Of a stretch of 64,000 nucleotides of DNA, positions 1-7,679 are shown one piece after another (position 1 is the first letter of the stretch; every line of letters begins with the position of its first letter). Below the pieces are notes generated by a model. The model made no database searches and was not told where the DNA came from. It was given only the letters and a program-made list of their open reading frames with translations. The DNA comes from a virus, in the IMG/VR virus record IMGVR_UViG_3300025913_000021, positions 62,001-126,000 of that record. The stretch is one strand, 5' to 3'. The position numbers and the translations under genes were made by a program.

Positions 1-1
1 G

Positions 2-154
2 GCCAACGACGCCTTCTTCACCGAGCTGGCGGTCAACTGGGTGGAAGTCGATCAGCACTACCCGACGCAGTGGTCGGGCATCCACGACTTCCTGACGATC
101 TACCGACGCAGCGAGCGCCAGATCGACCTGACGATCATCCGAGAGGAGCCCTGA
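2..154 (+). CDS. hypothetical protein, 5' end outside window
   Basis: The last 50 codons of an open frame that enters from the left edge and ends in TGA overlapping the next ATG (ATGA). I do not recognise it. The visible part is rich in aromatic residues (VNWVEVD, HYPTQW) and ends REEP, where the Glu-Glu codons GAGGAG are also the Shine-Dalgarno sequence of the next gene. The start and full length cannot be seen. Confidence 0.7.
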   Translation, partial: ANDAFFTELAVNWVEVDQHYPTQWSGIHDFLTIYRRSERQIDLTIIREEP

Positions 155-555
155 TGAGCTTCGACAGCACCACGAGGGTGCACGTCACCGACCCGGCCTT
201 CATGAACGCCCTGCTCGGTCGTCGCATCGTGGCCATCGACGACGAGGCGACCACGCTGATCCTGGACAACGGGGTCCGCATGGAGTTCGAGGTCGATATC
301 TCGGACTGCTGCTCGTCGGTCGTGCTCAAGAGCCTGGCCACCGACGAGAACGTCATCACCAACGTCGAGGTCGCCGACAACGAGGACGAGACCGGTGGCG
401 AGGGTGCGTACCGCGCGTGGATCCACGTGATCACCGAGGCGGGCGAGCTGAACATCGCCGAGGCCGAGGGCGACGCCTCGAACGGCTACTACCTGCACGG
501 CTTCGCACTCGCCGTCACCATCACCACTCCGCACCTCATCCAGGAGCACCCATGA
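154..555 (+). CDS. DUF7448-like phage protein
   Basis: 133 residues. The centre, with an acidic strand (DNGVRMEFEVD), the motif DCCSSV and a following acidic stretch, resembles the small DUF7448 family found in many phages and prophages, whose function is unknown. Start ATG overlaps the upstream stop and is preceded by GAGGAG. It ends IQEHP, again with the next ribosome-binding site in its last codons. Family assignment is from memory of the pattern and is moderate; the coding call is firm. Confidence 0.75.
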   Translation: MSFDSTTRVHVTDPAFMNALLGRRIVAIDDEATTLILDNGVRMEFEVDISDCCSSVVLKSLATDENVITNVEVADNEDETGGEGAYRAWIHVITEAGELNIAEAEGDASNGYYLHGFALAVTITTPHLIQEHP

Positions 556-1184
556 CCACACCGATCGAGACGCCCACCAAGACCCACAACGACGTGCGCC
601 TGGAGATCCGCGCTGGCTTCGGCGGGATGCCGCTGAGCATGGCCGGGTTCCTGCTCCAGGCGATCGGCACCGCCTACCCGCACACGCAGATCGAGACCCA
701 GCACGCGACGGGCATCAACCTGCGCATCCCGTACGAGGACTTCCTCGACTTCGAGGGCCTGCCCGAGGGCGCGCTCGACGAGGTGCTGCCCGGCAAGGAC
801 GACCCGGAGACCATCGCGTTCACGAACGGCTTCACGAAGGGCGGCGCGGGGATCAGCCCGCCGCCGTGGCTGGCACAACTGCTGGCCACGACGGCGGGCA
901 TGCTGGAGGAGCAGCTCACCGACGACGTGGCTCCGAACTACATGGAGCTGACGATCATGCCGCAGGACGGCGGCGAGCCCTTCAAGTGGATCATCTGCAA
1001 GCGGGGCAAGCCGTCGCCGCACGATTTCAGACGAGCAGCCGAATCCCAGGTCGAGGCTCTGCTCCAGTGCATCCGCGACGCGATGGCCGAGATCGAGATC
1101 CAGGTGAACGAGGTCGAGGCCGCTGGCCTGAACGCCCTGCACCTCAAGAAGGCGTGGGGAAACCTCAACTCGCTGATCTCGTGA
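552..1184 (+). CDS. conserved hypothetical protein
   Basis: 210 residues, soluble, not recognised. It has a mixed N-terminal half and a C-terminal half (about residues 150-205) predicted by eye as long amphipathic helices (EIQVNEVEAAGLNALHLKKA). ATG at 552 overlaps the previous stop by 4 nt; the next gene starts on GTG inside its own stop. Part of the plus-strand early operon. Confidence 0.75.
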   Translation: MTTPIETPTKTHNDVRLEIRAGFGGMPLSMAGFLLQAIGTAYPHTQIETQHATGINLRIPYEDFLDFEGLPEGALDEVLPGKDDPETIAFTNGFTKGGAGISPPPWLAQLLATTAGMLEEQLTDDVAPNYMELTIMPQDGGEPFKWIICKRGKPSPHDFRRAAESQVEALLQCIRDAMAEIEIQVNEVEAAGLNALHLKKAWGNLNSLIS

Positions 1185-1390
1185 AGGGTCCGCCGTCCGG
1201 CGACCCAGCCGCGCTCCAGAGGTGGTGCGAGGACGTGCGCTCACGCAACGAGCGAGAGCGGCAAGACCGCTGGTGGCACGAGATCGCACTCGAACGAGCC
1301 CGTCGCTACTGGGATGACGGCACCGGCTACGGCGCGGAGGTCTGGGATCAGAACATGCCGATCCTCGTGATCGTCGAACTGCCCAGCTAG
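1181..1390 (+). CDS. small Arg/Trp-rich hypothetical protein
   Basis: 69 residues from GTG at 1181, overlapping the previous stop by 4 nt. The middle is a charged helix with several Trp and Arg residues (NERERQDRWWHEIALERARR); the C-terminus is hydrophobic (MPILVIVELPS). No family recognised. It is the last gene before the 74-nt gap that carries the first start-associated hairpin. Confidence 0.7.
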   Translation: MKGPPSGDPAALQRWCEDVRSRNERERQDRWWHEIALERARRYWDDGTGYGAEVWDQNMPILVIVELPS

Positions 1391-1448
1391 TATCCGAGCG
1401 AATGTTCCGAATGACCTGACACCCGCCCGCCGATTTTTGGTAGGCCCT

Positions 1449-1462
1449 GGCCCGAGGAGGCC
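1449..1462 (+). promoter_or_regulatory. start-associated hairpin holding the Shine-Dalgarno
   Basis: GGCC (1449-1452), loop CGAGGA, GGCC (1459-1462), 2 nt before the ATG at 1465. The loop contains the AGGA core of the ribosome-binding site. The same layout stands before the genes at 4750, 6064 and 14705, with a compensating base pair at 4750. No convincing promoter was found in the rest of the 1391-1464 gap. Confidence 0.6.
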
Positions 1463-1464
1463 AC

Positions 1465-1743
1465 ATGAAGAAGGACCCGCGAAACAAGAGCGGCTACGAG
1501 AAGGCCGTGCTGCTCGAACTGATCATCGCCCGCGTCTGTGCCTGGGTGCTGTACCTGGCAGTGGTCACCGTCATCGCCCTCGCCGCGAGCGGCATCGCCA
1601 AGATCAGCTTCTGGCAGGGGGTGACGACCTGCCTTGTACTCGCATGGGCTGCCGGGATGTCGGCCCGCTGCGAGTACAAGGCCGAGAAGCAGCTCAAGGA
1701 CATCTGGGAGGCCGACGGCCTGGAGCGGCTGGTGAACGGATGA
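1465..1743 (+). CDS. small membrane protein, two helices
   Basis: 92 residues. Two adjacent hydrophobic segments, about residues 24-46 (VCAWVLYLAVVTVIALAASG) and 50-67 (WQGVTTCLVLAWAAGMSA), flanked by charged ends, suggest a hairpin in the host membrane. It is far from the late lysis-like genes, so a holin role is not assumed. First gene after a gap, with its own structured leader. Confidence 0.75.
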   Translation: MKKDPRNKSGYEKAVLLELIIARVCAWVLYLAVVTVIALAASGIAKISFWQGVTTCLVLAWAAGMSARCEYKAEKQLKDIWEADGLERLVNG

Positions 1744-1838
1744 GACGCCGCCGCGACGAGGCCGAGGAGAAGGTGGACCGCCGCGAGCTGTATCGCACCA
1801 TGTCAGCCGACCTGATGGACGAGGAGGTCAAGCCGTGA
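1740..1838 (+). CDS. 32-residue charged miniprotein
   Basis: Very short frame from ATG at 1740 (4-nt overlap with the membrane-protein gene) to TGA at 1838 (4-nt overlap with the next GTG). Highly charged (MRRRRDEAEEKVDRRELYR). The two-sided 4-nt overlap is the main reason to call it real. Function unknown. Confidence 0.55.
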   Translation: MRRRRDEAEEKVDRRELYRTMSADLMDEEVKP

Positions 1839-2155
1839 CCGTTGCCAACGACACGATCAAGGACCTGGACGCAGCGATCAAGCGCTTCGGGACCTACCAG
1901 CTCCACGACAAGGGCGCGTCCGAGGTCATGGACGTGAAGAAGATCGAGCTGCGCCTGTCGCACGCCGGGATCGAGCCCACCATCGAGACGCTCCGTGCGC
2001 TCAGCGCGCACGAGCACGGCCAGCCGCTCGTCCACCACCTGATCATGGTGTTCATCGAGGACGAGGCGTGGCCGGAGCTGACCGACGCACTCGCTGCCGA
2101 CGAGACGCTGCGCGAGGCGTACATCCCGTGGCTCGACGAGGAGGGACAGCCGTGA
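1835..2155 (+). CDS. hypothetical protein
   Basis: 106 residues from GTG at 1835. Acidic, helical, not recognised. Both ends overlap neighbours by 4 nt and the C-terminus (LDEEGQP) again encodes the next ribosome-binding site. Confidence 0.7.
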   Translation: MTVANDTIKDLDAAIKRFGTYQLHDKGASEVMDVKKIELRLSHAGIEPTIETLRALSAHEHGQPLVHHLIMVFIEDEAWPELTDALAADETLREAYIPWLDEEGQP

Positions 2156-2481
2156 GCAAGCTGAGCCCGCGCGTGCGCAAGATGTTCGACGAGCTGGACA
2201 GCAACCCACACATCATCGAGCTGGCCCGGCGCGTGCACCCGACGTGGGTCGCGGCCAACGGTCACATGAACGACCTGGGTGTCGAGAAGCTGACCCGCGA
2301 GATCGCACAGTGCATCGCCGCCATCGAGCACGCCCGCGAGGAGGGCGAGGACATGCGGCTGCGCTACGTCATCGGTCACGGCATCGTCGTGACCGCCGGG
2401 GGCCTGGCCGAGGAGAACTACCGCGTCGCCGTCGTCGCAGGCGAGGCATTCGGACTGCGCATGCAGATGGGGGTGGAGTGA
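2152..2481 (+). CDS. hypothetical protein
   Basis: 109 residues from GTG at 2152. The first half is helical and charged; the second half has alternating hydrophobic strands (YVIGHGIVVTAGG). The stop TGA overlaps the ATG of the DNA ligase by one base, so it is probably translated together with the ligase. Confidence 0.7.
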   Translation: MSKLSPRVRKMFDELDSNPHIIELARRVHPTWVAANGHMNDLGVEKLTREIAQCIAAIEHAREEGEDMRLRYVIGHGIVVTAGGLAEENYRVAVVAGEAFGLRMQMGVE

Positions 2482-3491
2482 TGTTCAACGTCATGCTGGC
2501 CGTCAGCGCCCCGGCGACCGAGGAGACCATCGAGCGTCTCCAGGGCACGCACTTCTTCGACCTCAAGATCGACGGCGTGCGCGGCATCATGGCCGTGAAC
2601 AACGGGACGGTGAAGCTCACCAACCGTAACGGCGTGGACATCACCTACCGCTACCCCGAGCTGGTCGCGGCGGCGCTGGAGAAGTTCGGAACGGACGCTC
2701 GTCTGATTCTCGATGGCGAGATCGCCGCCACCGACGAGCGCAACCTGCCCAGCTTCAAGAACACCGCCAAGCGCGACCGGCAGCAGCGCAACAACGTCAT
2801 CGCCGCCCTGGCCGTGAGCATGCCGGTAAACTTCTACGCCTTCGACCTGCTCTACAAGGACGGCGTGGACTTCCGACGGCAGCCGTGGTCGCAGCGCTCG
2901 GCGTTCCTGGACGAGGTAATCGCGGACAGCCCGCCGCACCCGAGGATCGTGCGCAACATCGGTTCGCCCGACGGTGCTCGCATGATGGAGCTGGTCCGGC
3001 AGCACAGGCTGGAGGGTCTGGTCGCCAAGCTGAGCACCGCTCCGTACGAGGCCGGTCGCCGCAGCCAGTGGATCAAGATCAAGCCCACCGAGAGCAGCTC
3101 GTTCCTGGTGACGGGCACGACGACAGGTACCGGCTCGCGCCAGGAGACCTTCGGCGCGCTCAGCTTGGCGGTCGTTCGCGCCGACGGTACGTTGCTCCCC
3201 GTCGGCGAGGTCGGCTCCGGCTTCAAGCAGCGGGACCTGACCGAGGTGCTCGACATCCTCGCGACCGGGGCTGACCTGATCGTGGAGGTCGAGTACCAGG
3301 AGGTCACCGTGGATGGCGCGCTCCGCTTCCCGGTGTTCAAGGGCATCCGCACTGACCTCACCCGTGCCGACGCCAACGAGAGCCAGCTAGGAGCCTCATG
3401 CGTGAACTCAGCGTCGTCCTCGGCGATGTCATCGACGAGCACGTCCACTGCCGCTTCTACCTCAAGAGTGACCACGGTCGCCGGGCTCTAG
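2481..3491 (+). CDS. ATP-dependent DNA ligase
   Basis: 336 residues. Seals nicks in duplex DNA through a lysine-AMP intermediate. Visible nucleotidyltransferase motifs: KIDG (catalytic Lys29), LDGE (78-81), FYAFDLLY (118-125), EGLVAK (178-183) and WIKIK (197-201), then an OB-fold region (about 205-300) ending in the usual FPVFKGIR. Length and order fit small LigD-like and phage ligases. Odd: the frame does not stop after the OB fold. It runs 94 nt into the next gene, adding about 34 Ser/Thr/Ala-rich residues that look out of frame. A TAG lies one base out of register at 3388-3390, just before the next ribosome-binding site, suggesting loss of the native stop by a single-base change. It presumably serves phage replication and recombination. 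Confidence 0.92.
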   Translation: MFNVMLAVSAPATEETIERLQGTHFFDLKIDGVRGIMAVNNGTVKLTNRNGVDITYRYPELVAAALEKFGTDARLILDGEIAATDERNLPSFKNTAKRDRQQRNNVIAALAVSMPVNFYAFDLLYKDGVDFRRQPWSQRSAFLDEVIADSPPHPRIVRNIGSPDGARMMELVRQHRLEGLVAKLSTAPYEAGRRSQWIKIKPTESSSFLVTGTTTGTGSRQETFGALSLAVVRADGTLLPVGEVGSGFKQRDLTEVLDILATGADLIVEVEYQEVTVDGALRFPVFKGIRTDLTRADANESQLGASCVNSASSSAMSSTSTSTAASTSRVTTVAGL

Positions 3492-3634
3492 GCAGCCTGG
3501 TCGTGCACTGCACCGAACTCTGGATCATCGAGAACATGATCGAGAGCGCTGCTCGCTCAGCGGAGGTCGGCGCAGTGCTCGACTCGCTCCAGCAGGACGT
3601 GACGTACCGGATCTACACCCCAGGAGGTCCCTGA
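3398..3634 (+). CDS. hypothetical protein
   Basis: 78 residues from ATG at 3398, preceded by TAGGAGCC. It overlaps the 3' extension of the ligase frame by 94 nt in another phase. Its own codons look natural (MRELSVVLGDVIDEHVH), supporting it over the ligase tail. Function unknown. The stop overlaps the next ATG by 1 base. Confidence 0.75.
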   Translation: MRELSVVLGDVIDEHVHCRFYLKSDHGRRALGSLVVHCTELWIIENMIESAARSAEVGAVLDSLQQDVTYRIYTPGGP

Positions 3635-3798
3635 TGTGGCTGGTCGGGCTGCCTGACTACAGCGGCACCAAGCACGCCGTGGTCGGCCCGTTCGAGTCGG
3701 TCGAGGCTGCGCGCAAGTGGGTGATCGACAACGTGATGGGACGCGCGCACTTCATCGTGCCGCTGACCTCGCCCGTCGAGTACCGGCCGCTGACGTGA
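3634..3798 (+). CDS. small GPFE-motif protein
   Basis: 54 residues. Starts MWLVGLPDYSG and carries VVGPFESVEAARKWV, a layout shared with the protein at 7126-7359 (VIGPFEDVLAAQQYM). The two look like members of one small family; the function is unknown. ATG overlaps the previous stop by 1 base and the stop overlaps the next GTG. Confidence 0.7.
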   Translation: MWLVGLPDYSGTKHAVVGPFESVEAARKWVIDNVMGRAHFIVPLTSPVEYRPLT

Positions 3799-4193
3799 GC
3801 ACGGTCGCCACTCCGACTGACGTGAGCCTTGCGCACTGCTCGTGCAGCTCGTGCACTAGGAGGTGGAACGAGTTGAAGTTCACGCGCGGCCACACTCGCG
3901 TCAACGGCCAGTACCAGTGCCCGGGTTACCTCGACCAGGACCGGATGTGCCTGGCCCGCTTCAACACCCCGGGCGGTTTGCGTCGCCACATGAAGAAGCA
4001 GGGGCACGGCGAGCCGTACTTCCGCTACGCCCGTCACCTGTCGAAGGAGTCGCTCACCTGCCAGACCTGCGGCTTCGTGCCGTGGGAGCTGGCGGACAAC
4101 CCGCGCAAGGGACTCGTGGATCACCGACGCAAGCGGCACCGCCTGGAGTACATGCGCGAGCGCAGGCCCTACACGATCGAGGAGGAACCCTAG
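3795..4193 (+). CDS. zinc-finger protein with two C2H2-like units
   Basis: 132 residues from GTG at 3795. Two zinc-binding layouts are visible: C-x9-C-x12-H-x5-H (about residues 47-77) and CQTC-x17-H-x4-H (about 92-118). A Cys-rich N-terminus (CSCSSC) precedes them. A good Shine-Dalgarno (CTAGGAGGTGG) lies upstream of an internal TTG at 3873, so a shorter form of about 106 residues is possible. Nucleic-acid binding is an inference. C-terminus TIEEEP overlaps the next ribosome-binding site. Confidence 0.75.
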   Translation: MSTVATPTDVSLAHCSCSSCTRRWNELKFTRGHTRVNGQYQCPGYLDQDRMCLARFNTPGGLRRHMKKQGHGEPYFRYARHLSKESLTCQTCGFVPWELADNPRKGLVDHRRKRHRLEYMRERRPYTIEEEP

Positions 4194-4364
4194 ATGATGT
4201 CGCAGTCGCAGTACGACCACCTCAAGGCCAACGAGGAGAAGTTCTTCGAGCTGATGAACGGCGACCACAGCCGCACGCTCGACGAGTACCTGACCGAGTA
4301 CCGCTACCGGGATCGGATCTACGACGAACTGGTTGCCGACATGGGTCTGGAGCCCGTCGAGTAG
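4194..4364 (+). CDS. small acidic helical protein
   Basis: 56 residues starting MMSQSQYDHLKANEEKFF, directly after the previous TAG. Tyr/Asp/Glu-rich and probably all helical. Not recognised. The preceding GAGGAGG is a strong ribosome-binding site. Confidence 0.65.
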   Translation: MMSQSQYDHLKANEEKFFELMNGDHSRTLDEYLTEYRYRDRIYDELVADMGLEPVE

Positions 4365-4366
4365 CC

Positions 4367-4684
4367 ATGATCGAACACGGTTCCAACCCCGAGGGTCAGC
4401 ACATCGCTCGCGTCGGGCGGCTCATCCTCATCGTGGAACAGACGCCCGTCTATAACTTCGGGATCGGAGACAAGATCGGCTGGGGTGAGGACCGCGAGCA
4501 CTGGCTCGGCACCATCGTCATCAGCGAGCGAGACACGATCAGCATGGACGGGGACCTGTCCTGGCACCTGGCCTGGGTGAAGGATGGAGACCCTGCTACG
4601 AAGTACCACTGGCGGGGACGGACCACGGTTCGGGACACCCGCTGGTTTCCCGACGACGTGTACGAGATCGAAGAAGTGCCATAA
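4367..4684 (+). CDS. hypothetical protein
   Basis: 105 residues, two nt after the upstream stop. A strand-rich, Trp-rich protein (GDKIGWGEDREHWLGT, DLSWHLAWVKDG) that may be a small beta barrel. Ends EIEEVP. It is the last gene before the 65-nt promoter-like gap at 4685-4749. Confidence 0.7.
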   Translation: MIEHGSNPEGQHIARVGRLILIVEQTPVYNFGIGDKIGWGEDREHWLGTIVISERDTISMDGDLSWHLAWVKDGDPATKYHWRGRTTVRDTRWFPDDVYEIEEVP

Positions 4685-4749
4685 CCGAACAAGCACAGCT
4701 ACACTGACTCCACTCGCGGGGAGACCCGCCCAAGCCCAGGAGGCTCAGC
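4685..4749 (+). promoter_or_regulatory. promoter-like leader with two hairpins
   Basis: Contains CCGAACA (4685-4691), a possible -10 TACACT (4700-4705) with no clear -35, a hairpin GCGGG-GAGA-CCCGC (4716-4729) with a GNRA-type loop, and a Shine-Dalgarno hairpin AGCC-CAGGA-GGCT (4733-4745), 4 nt before the ATG at 4750. The AGCC/GGCT stem replaces the GGCC/GGCC stem used elsewhere, so pairing is conserved. The leader at 14650-14704 has the same order of elements. Confidence 0.6.
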
Positions 4750-5775
4750 ATGACCGTGAAGAACTACGCCGACGCCGCAGCCAAGCTGCCGGACGGCTAC
4801 TTCCTCGGCCAGATCGTGTCGTTCACGATCACCGAGGCCGACGTGAACCTGGACGATCTGCGCAAGCAGATCAACGACCTGGGTCTGCGTGACGAGACCC
4901 TCAAGAAGCGGCTCCGTCCGATCGACGCCTTCAAGAAGGCGTGCAACGACGTGGCCACGAAGTTCACCAAGACGGTGGACGCGCAGCACTCCTTCATGGT
5001 CCGGCCGGTCGGCCAGGACGCACAGGAGAGCCACCGGCACATCGTGTTCGAGCGCGCGATCTTCAAGACCGGCCAGAAGCGTCGCGTCGTGCACGACACC
5101 GTGTTGAAGCTGATCTACAACCGGGGCTACCGGGACAAGGACAGCAACGTGGTGGACGACGGCATCTACGTCGAGCCGGTGTACGTGCCGGGCCTGAGCC
5201 TCACCGCCGAGGAGCAGGGCTGGCTCGACACCCAGGTCGGCGAGGAGGGCGTGCACCTCAAGGACCGCTACGAGCACTACTCGACGCATCTGGACAGCCA
5301 CGGCGTCCGGACGTTCGTGCGCGAGTACCTCTACATGCTCGGCGCGATCAACGTGAAGGGCAACGGCGGCGGGCTGTACTTCGTGCAGCAGAAGCACGTC
5401 GAGGAGCTGCGCGACCTGGCCTCGCTCGTCAAGGGGATCGGCTCGCAGATGCACCTCATCCCGTTGCTCGACATCGTGGACCAGCGTGACATGCTGGCCG
5501 AGGCGTTCATCGCCGACACGATGGACGAGATCCGGGCGCAGTCCGTCGAGATCGGCAAGATCCTCAAGGACCCGACCCGCACCATCACCGAGGCAACCTA
5601 TGACGCCTACGCGGCGAAGGCGGCTGCGCTGATCGAGAAGGCGCGCGAGTACCACCAGTTGCTCGACCGCAACCTCGACACGGCGAACTTCGAGCTGGAC
5701 ATCTTCACGAAGAAAACGCTCAAGCTCACCAAGCGCATCCGCCGCCCGAAGTCGCTGGGCGATGGAGGTAAGTAA
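4750..5775 (+). CDS. conserved phage protein, possibly DUF6744
   Basis: 341 residues, one of the largest early proteins. Highly charged, with an N-terminal region (FTITEADVNLDDLRKQ, LRPIDAFKKACNDVA), a beta-rich centre and C-terminal helices with many Lys/Arg. The pattern resembles a conserved actinobacterial and phage family I associate with DUF6744; no function is established. Its own promoter-like leader and double hairpin suggest strong expression. A nucleic-acid role is possible but unsupported. Confidence 0.8.
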   Translation: MTVKNYADAAAKLPDGYFLGQIVSFTITEADVNLDDLRKQINDLGLRDETLKKRLRPIDAFKKACNDVATKFTKTVDAQHSFMVRPVGQDAQESHRHIVFERAIFKTGQKRRVVHDTVLKLIYNRGYRDKDSNVVDDGIYVEPVYVPGLSLTAEEQGWLDTQVGEEGVHLKDRYEHYSTHLDSHGVRTFVREYLYMLGAINVKGNGGGLYFVQQKHVEELRDLASLVKGIGSQMHLIPLLDIVDQRDMLAEAFIADTMDEIRAQSVEIGKILKDPTRTITEATYDAYAAKAAALIEKAREYHQLLDRNLDTANFELDIFTKKTLKLTKRIRRPKSLGDGGK

Positions 5776-5777
5776 CC

Positions 5778-6044
5778 ATGTCGAGCACCGCGTCCCGCGC
5801 GCCCGCCGATTCCGACGGGCGTGTGGGACGCCGACCTGCCCCTATCCGTAGCGACCCGCACTTGTTCCGGCGCGACAAGAACGGGATGGTCAAGCTCAAG
5901 ATCAACCTCTCGCCGGAGGAAGCAGCTCTGATCGAGGAGGCTGCCAACGGCACGCCCCTGATGGTGTACGTCCATCGCGTACTGATCGACCGCGCCCGGT
6001 TCCACGCCCGGCGCTCCATTCAAGACGCTGCTCCCGAGGAGTAG
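5778..6044 (+). CDS. ribbon-helix-helix-like DNA-binding protein
   Basis: 88 residues. After a basic, Pro-rich N-terminus, residues about 36-80 have a strand of alternating polar and hydrophobic residues (MVKLKINLSPEE) followed by two helices, the layout of ribbon-helix-helix regulators. Such proteins bind operators as dimers. It directly follows the gene at 4750 and precedes a start-associated hairpin. A regulatory role for the early operon is inferred. Confidence 0.65.
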   Translation: MSSTASRAPADSDGRVGRRPAPIRSDPHLFRRDKNGMVKLKINLSPEEAALIEEAANGTPLMVYVHRVLIDRARFHARRSIQDAAPEE

Positions 6045-6048
6045 CCCC

Positions 6049-6062
6049 GGCCCAAGGAGGCC
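6049..6062 (+). promoter_or_regulatory. start-associated hairpin holding the Shine-Dalgarno
   Basis: GGCC (6049-6052), loop CAAGGA, GGCC (6059-6062), one nt before the ATG at 6064. Third member of the series at 1449, 4733, 6049 and 14687. Confidence 0.6.
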
Positions 6063-6063
6063 A

Positions 6064-6627
6064 ATGGACGACATCGAGAGACTGTTCGCCGACATCACAC
6101 CGGAGGACTTCCACCGAGACACCAGTGCCATCGGAGACCTGCGACTCGGCCCGCCGCACGACGAGCTGTTCGACCGCTTCGTGGACGACCTCGTGTTCCT
6201 GGCAAAGGAACGGGCGTCCAAAGACGGTGAGTTCAACCCGTTCGCCGTGCTGCGCAGCGAGGACCGACAGCGAGTGTTCCTCGCCGACGGCGACGAGACG
6301 CCCGACGCCTGGGCCGCTCGCCTGCACCGCGAGGCGAGTGCCATGCAGGCCGTGTGGTTCTACGTCGCCCTGCTCTCACCCGGCCGCGTGTACGAGGGCG
6401 ACCGACCCGACACGATCGAGCGCACCGAGCAGGCGATCGACGCCGCTCTGGATGACGGTCGCCTCAGTCTCGGGCTCGCATGGCTGGCCGCTCGCATCGA
6501 CGGCACGACTCGCGCTGGACTGATCGACATCATGGCCGACGGCAAGCCCGGCGACTGCACCGAGGGCGCGCTCGACGCCGACGACAACCCGTTCGTGACC
6601 GTGCTGGGAGGTGACCGTGCTCTCTGA
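6064..6627 (+). CDS. hypothetical protein
   Basis: 187 residues, acidic, mostly helical, not recognised. It has an own hairpin-type ribosome-binding site. Its last 11 nt overlap the next gene, whose GGGAGG ribosome-binding site lies inside its final codons. Confidence 0.78.
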   Translation: MDDIERLFADITPEDFHRDTSAIGDLRLGPPHDELFDRFVDDLVFLAKERASKDGEFNPFAVLRSEDRQRVFLADGDETPDAWAARLHREASAMQAVWFYVALLSPGRVYEGDRPDTIERTEQAIDAALDDGRLSLGLAWLAARIDGTTRAGLIDIMADGKPGDCTEGALDADDNPFVTVLGGDRAL

Positions 6628-7129
6628 GGAGCAGGTCAGAGAGATCTTCTACGAGTACCTGCCCACGTCGATCGGCGTGATGACCATCGACCGCGACACG
6701 TTCGTGGGGCAGGCACGCAACCACCCCTACGTCGGGCTCCAGATTCAGATGGGCGTCTACACCGAGGAGAACCTGGCGCAGGACTTCCTGTCCCCGGCTC
6801 GTGCCCATCCGCAGGTCCCGCTCCAGGTGATCTGCATGGAGGTGTTCGAGGCGATCCTCGAAGGCATCCCCGACGAGATCGCGGCCGACTACGTGCGGCA
6901 CGTAGCCGCGCACGAGGCGCACCACTTCCACACCCACCACGAGCCGGTCAGTGCTGCCGACCATGCACGCAACGAGCTGTCCTGCGTGACCGCGCTCAAG
7001 GAGAAGCACCCGGAGCTGGACAAGGCCGTGCAGTACGTCGAGACCAACTCGCCGGTCTACCGACGGGTGTACGGCCGTCTGGATGAGATCAAGAAGAACC
7101 TCCAGCAAGCAGGAAGGACGAAGCAATGA
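6617..7129 (+). CDS. HExxH-containing protein, possible metalloprotease
   Basis: 170 residues. GTG at 6617 is chosen because the upstream GTG at 6611 lies inside the GGGAGG ribosome-binding site. Residues about 97-106 read HEAHHFHTHH, which contains the zincin motif HExxH plus further His. Downstream Glu residues could act as the third zinc ligand. If active, it would be a small zinc peptidase; the surrounding sequence matches no family I know, so metal binding without proteolysis is equally possible. It sits in the early operon between unknown genes. Confidence 0.72.
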   Translation: MLSEEQVREIFYEYLPTSIGVMTIDRDTFVGQARNHPYVGLQIQMGVYTEENLAQDFLSPARAHPQVPLQVICMEVFEAILEGIPDEIAADYVRHVAAHEAHHFHTHHEPVSAADHARNELSCVTALKEKHPELDKAVQYVETNSPVYRRVYGRLDEIKKNLQQAGRTKQ

Positions 7130-7359
7130 GCGAACCGCATCCGCTCTACCCGGAGCGTCACGTCAAGACGATCACCGTCCGTGGCGTGGACATGCCGGGC
7201 CTGTTCACGGGCCCGGCAGCGATTTGGACGGGCGGCAGTTCTCCTCGGGTCATCGGCCCGTTCGAGGACGTGCTGGCCGCGCAGCAGTACATGGCTCGCA
7301 GCCCGCACGCCAGCACCGGCCAGGTGTTCCCCATCGACCCACCGGAGGTGACCGCGTGA
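7126..7359 (+). CDS. small GPFE-motif protein, paralogue of 3634-3798
   Basis: 77 residues. Contains VIGPFEDVLAAQQYM, matching the layout VVGPFESVEAARKWV of the protein at 3634-3798, after an N-terminal strand region. Probably a duplicated small fold of unknown function. Overlaps both neighbours by 4 nt. Confidence 0.7.
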   Translation: MSEPHPLYPERHVKTITVRGVDMPGLFTGPAAIWTGGSSPRVIGPFEDVLAAQQYMARSPHASTGQVFPIDPPEVTA

Positions 7360-7667
7360 CCACGCACCGTGTCGCGGACGAGATCGAGACCGACGAGGAC
7401 ATGCCCAGCCCGCGCGAGCAGGTCGAGGCCCTGGCCAAGACCGGAGCGAGCGTGTCTGCGGCCTGGGTGCTCCAGAACCTGGAGGCGATCGTCGGGGACC
7501 GCTTCGACCTGCCACGGCTGGCGCTCTCACCGCTCGCTCCCGAGGACGAGTACCTGTCCAGGGAGGCGGACGAGATCGCGCGGAGGAAGGCGCGGGAGCA
7601 GGCGCTCAAGCCCGCGCCCGGGGCCAAGCCCGTTCGCAACGGCTCGAAGGACATCACCGTCACCTGA
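7356..7667 (+). CDS. hypothetical protein
   Basis: 103 residues from GTG at 7356. Acidic N-terminus, a helical middle (VSAAWVLQNLEAIVGD) and a basic, disordered C-terminus. Not recognised. It ends 12 nt before the RuvB-like gene. Confidence 0.7.
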   Translation: MTTHRVADEIETDEDMPSPREQVEALAKTGASVSAAWVLQNLEAIVGDRFDLPRLALSPLAPEDEYLSREADEIARRKAREQALKPAPGAKPVRNGSKDITVT

Positions 7668-7679
7668 CGGGAGGTCACC

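Noticed and set aside
100-561. Long open frames opposite the plus-strand genes (here and throughout)
   Set aside because: They are Arg/His/Leu-rich mirror frames typical of GC-rich DNA, lack ribosome-binding sites and do not form overlapping series.
1740-1838. Treating the 32-codon frame as noise
   Set aside because: It overlaps both neighbours by exactly 4 nt and fills the operon without a gap, so it was kept as a gene with moderate confidence.
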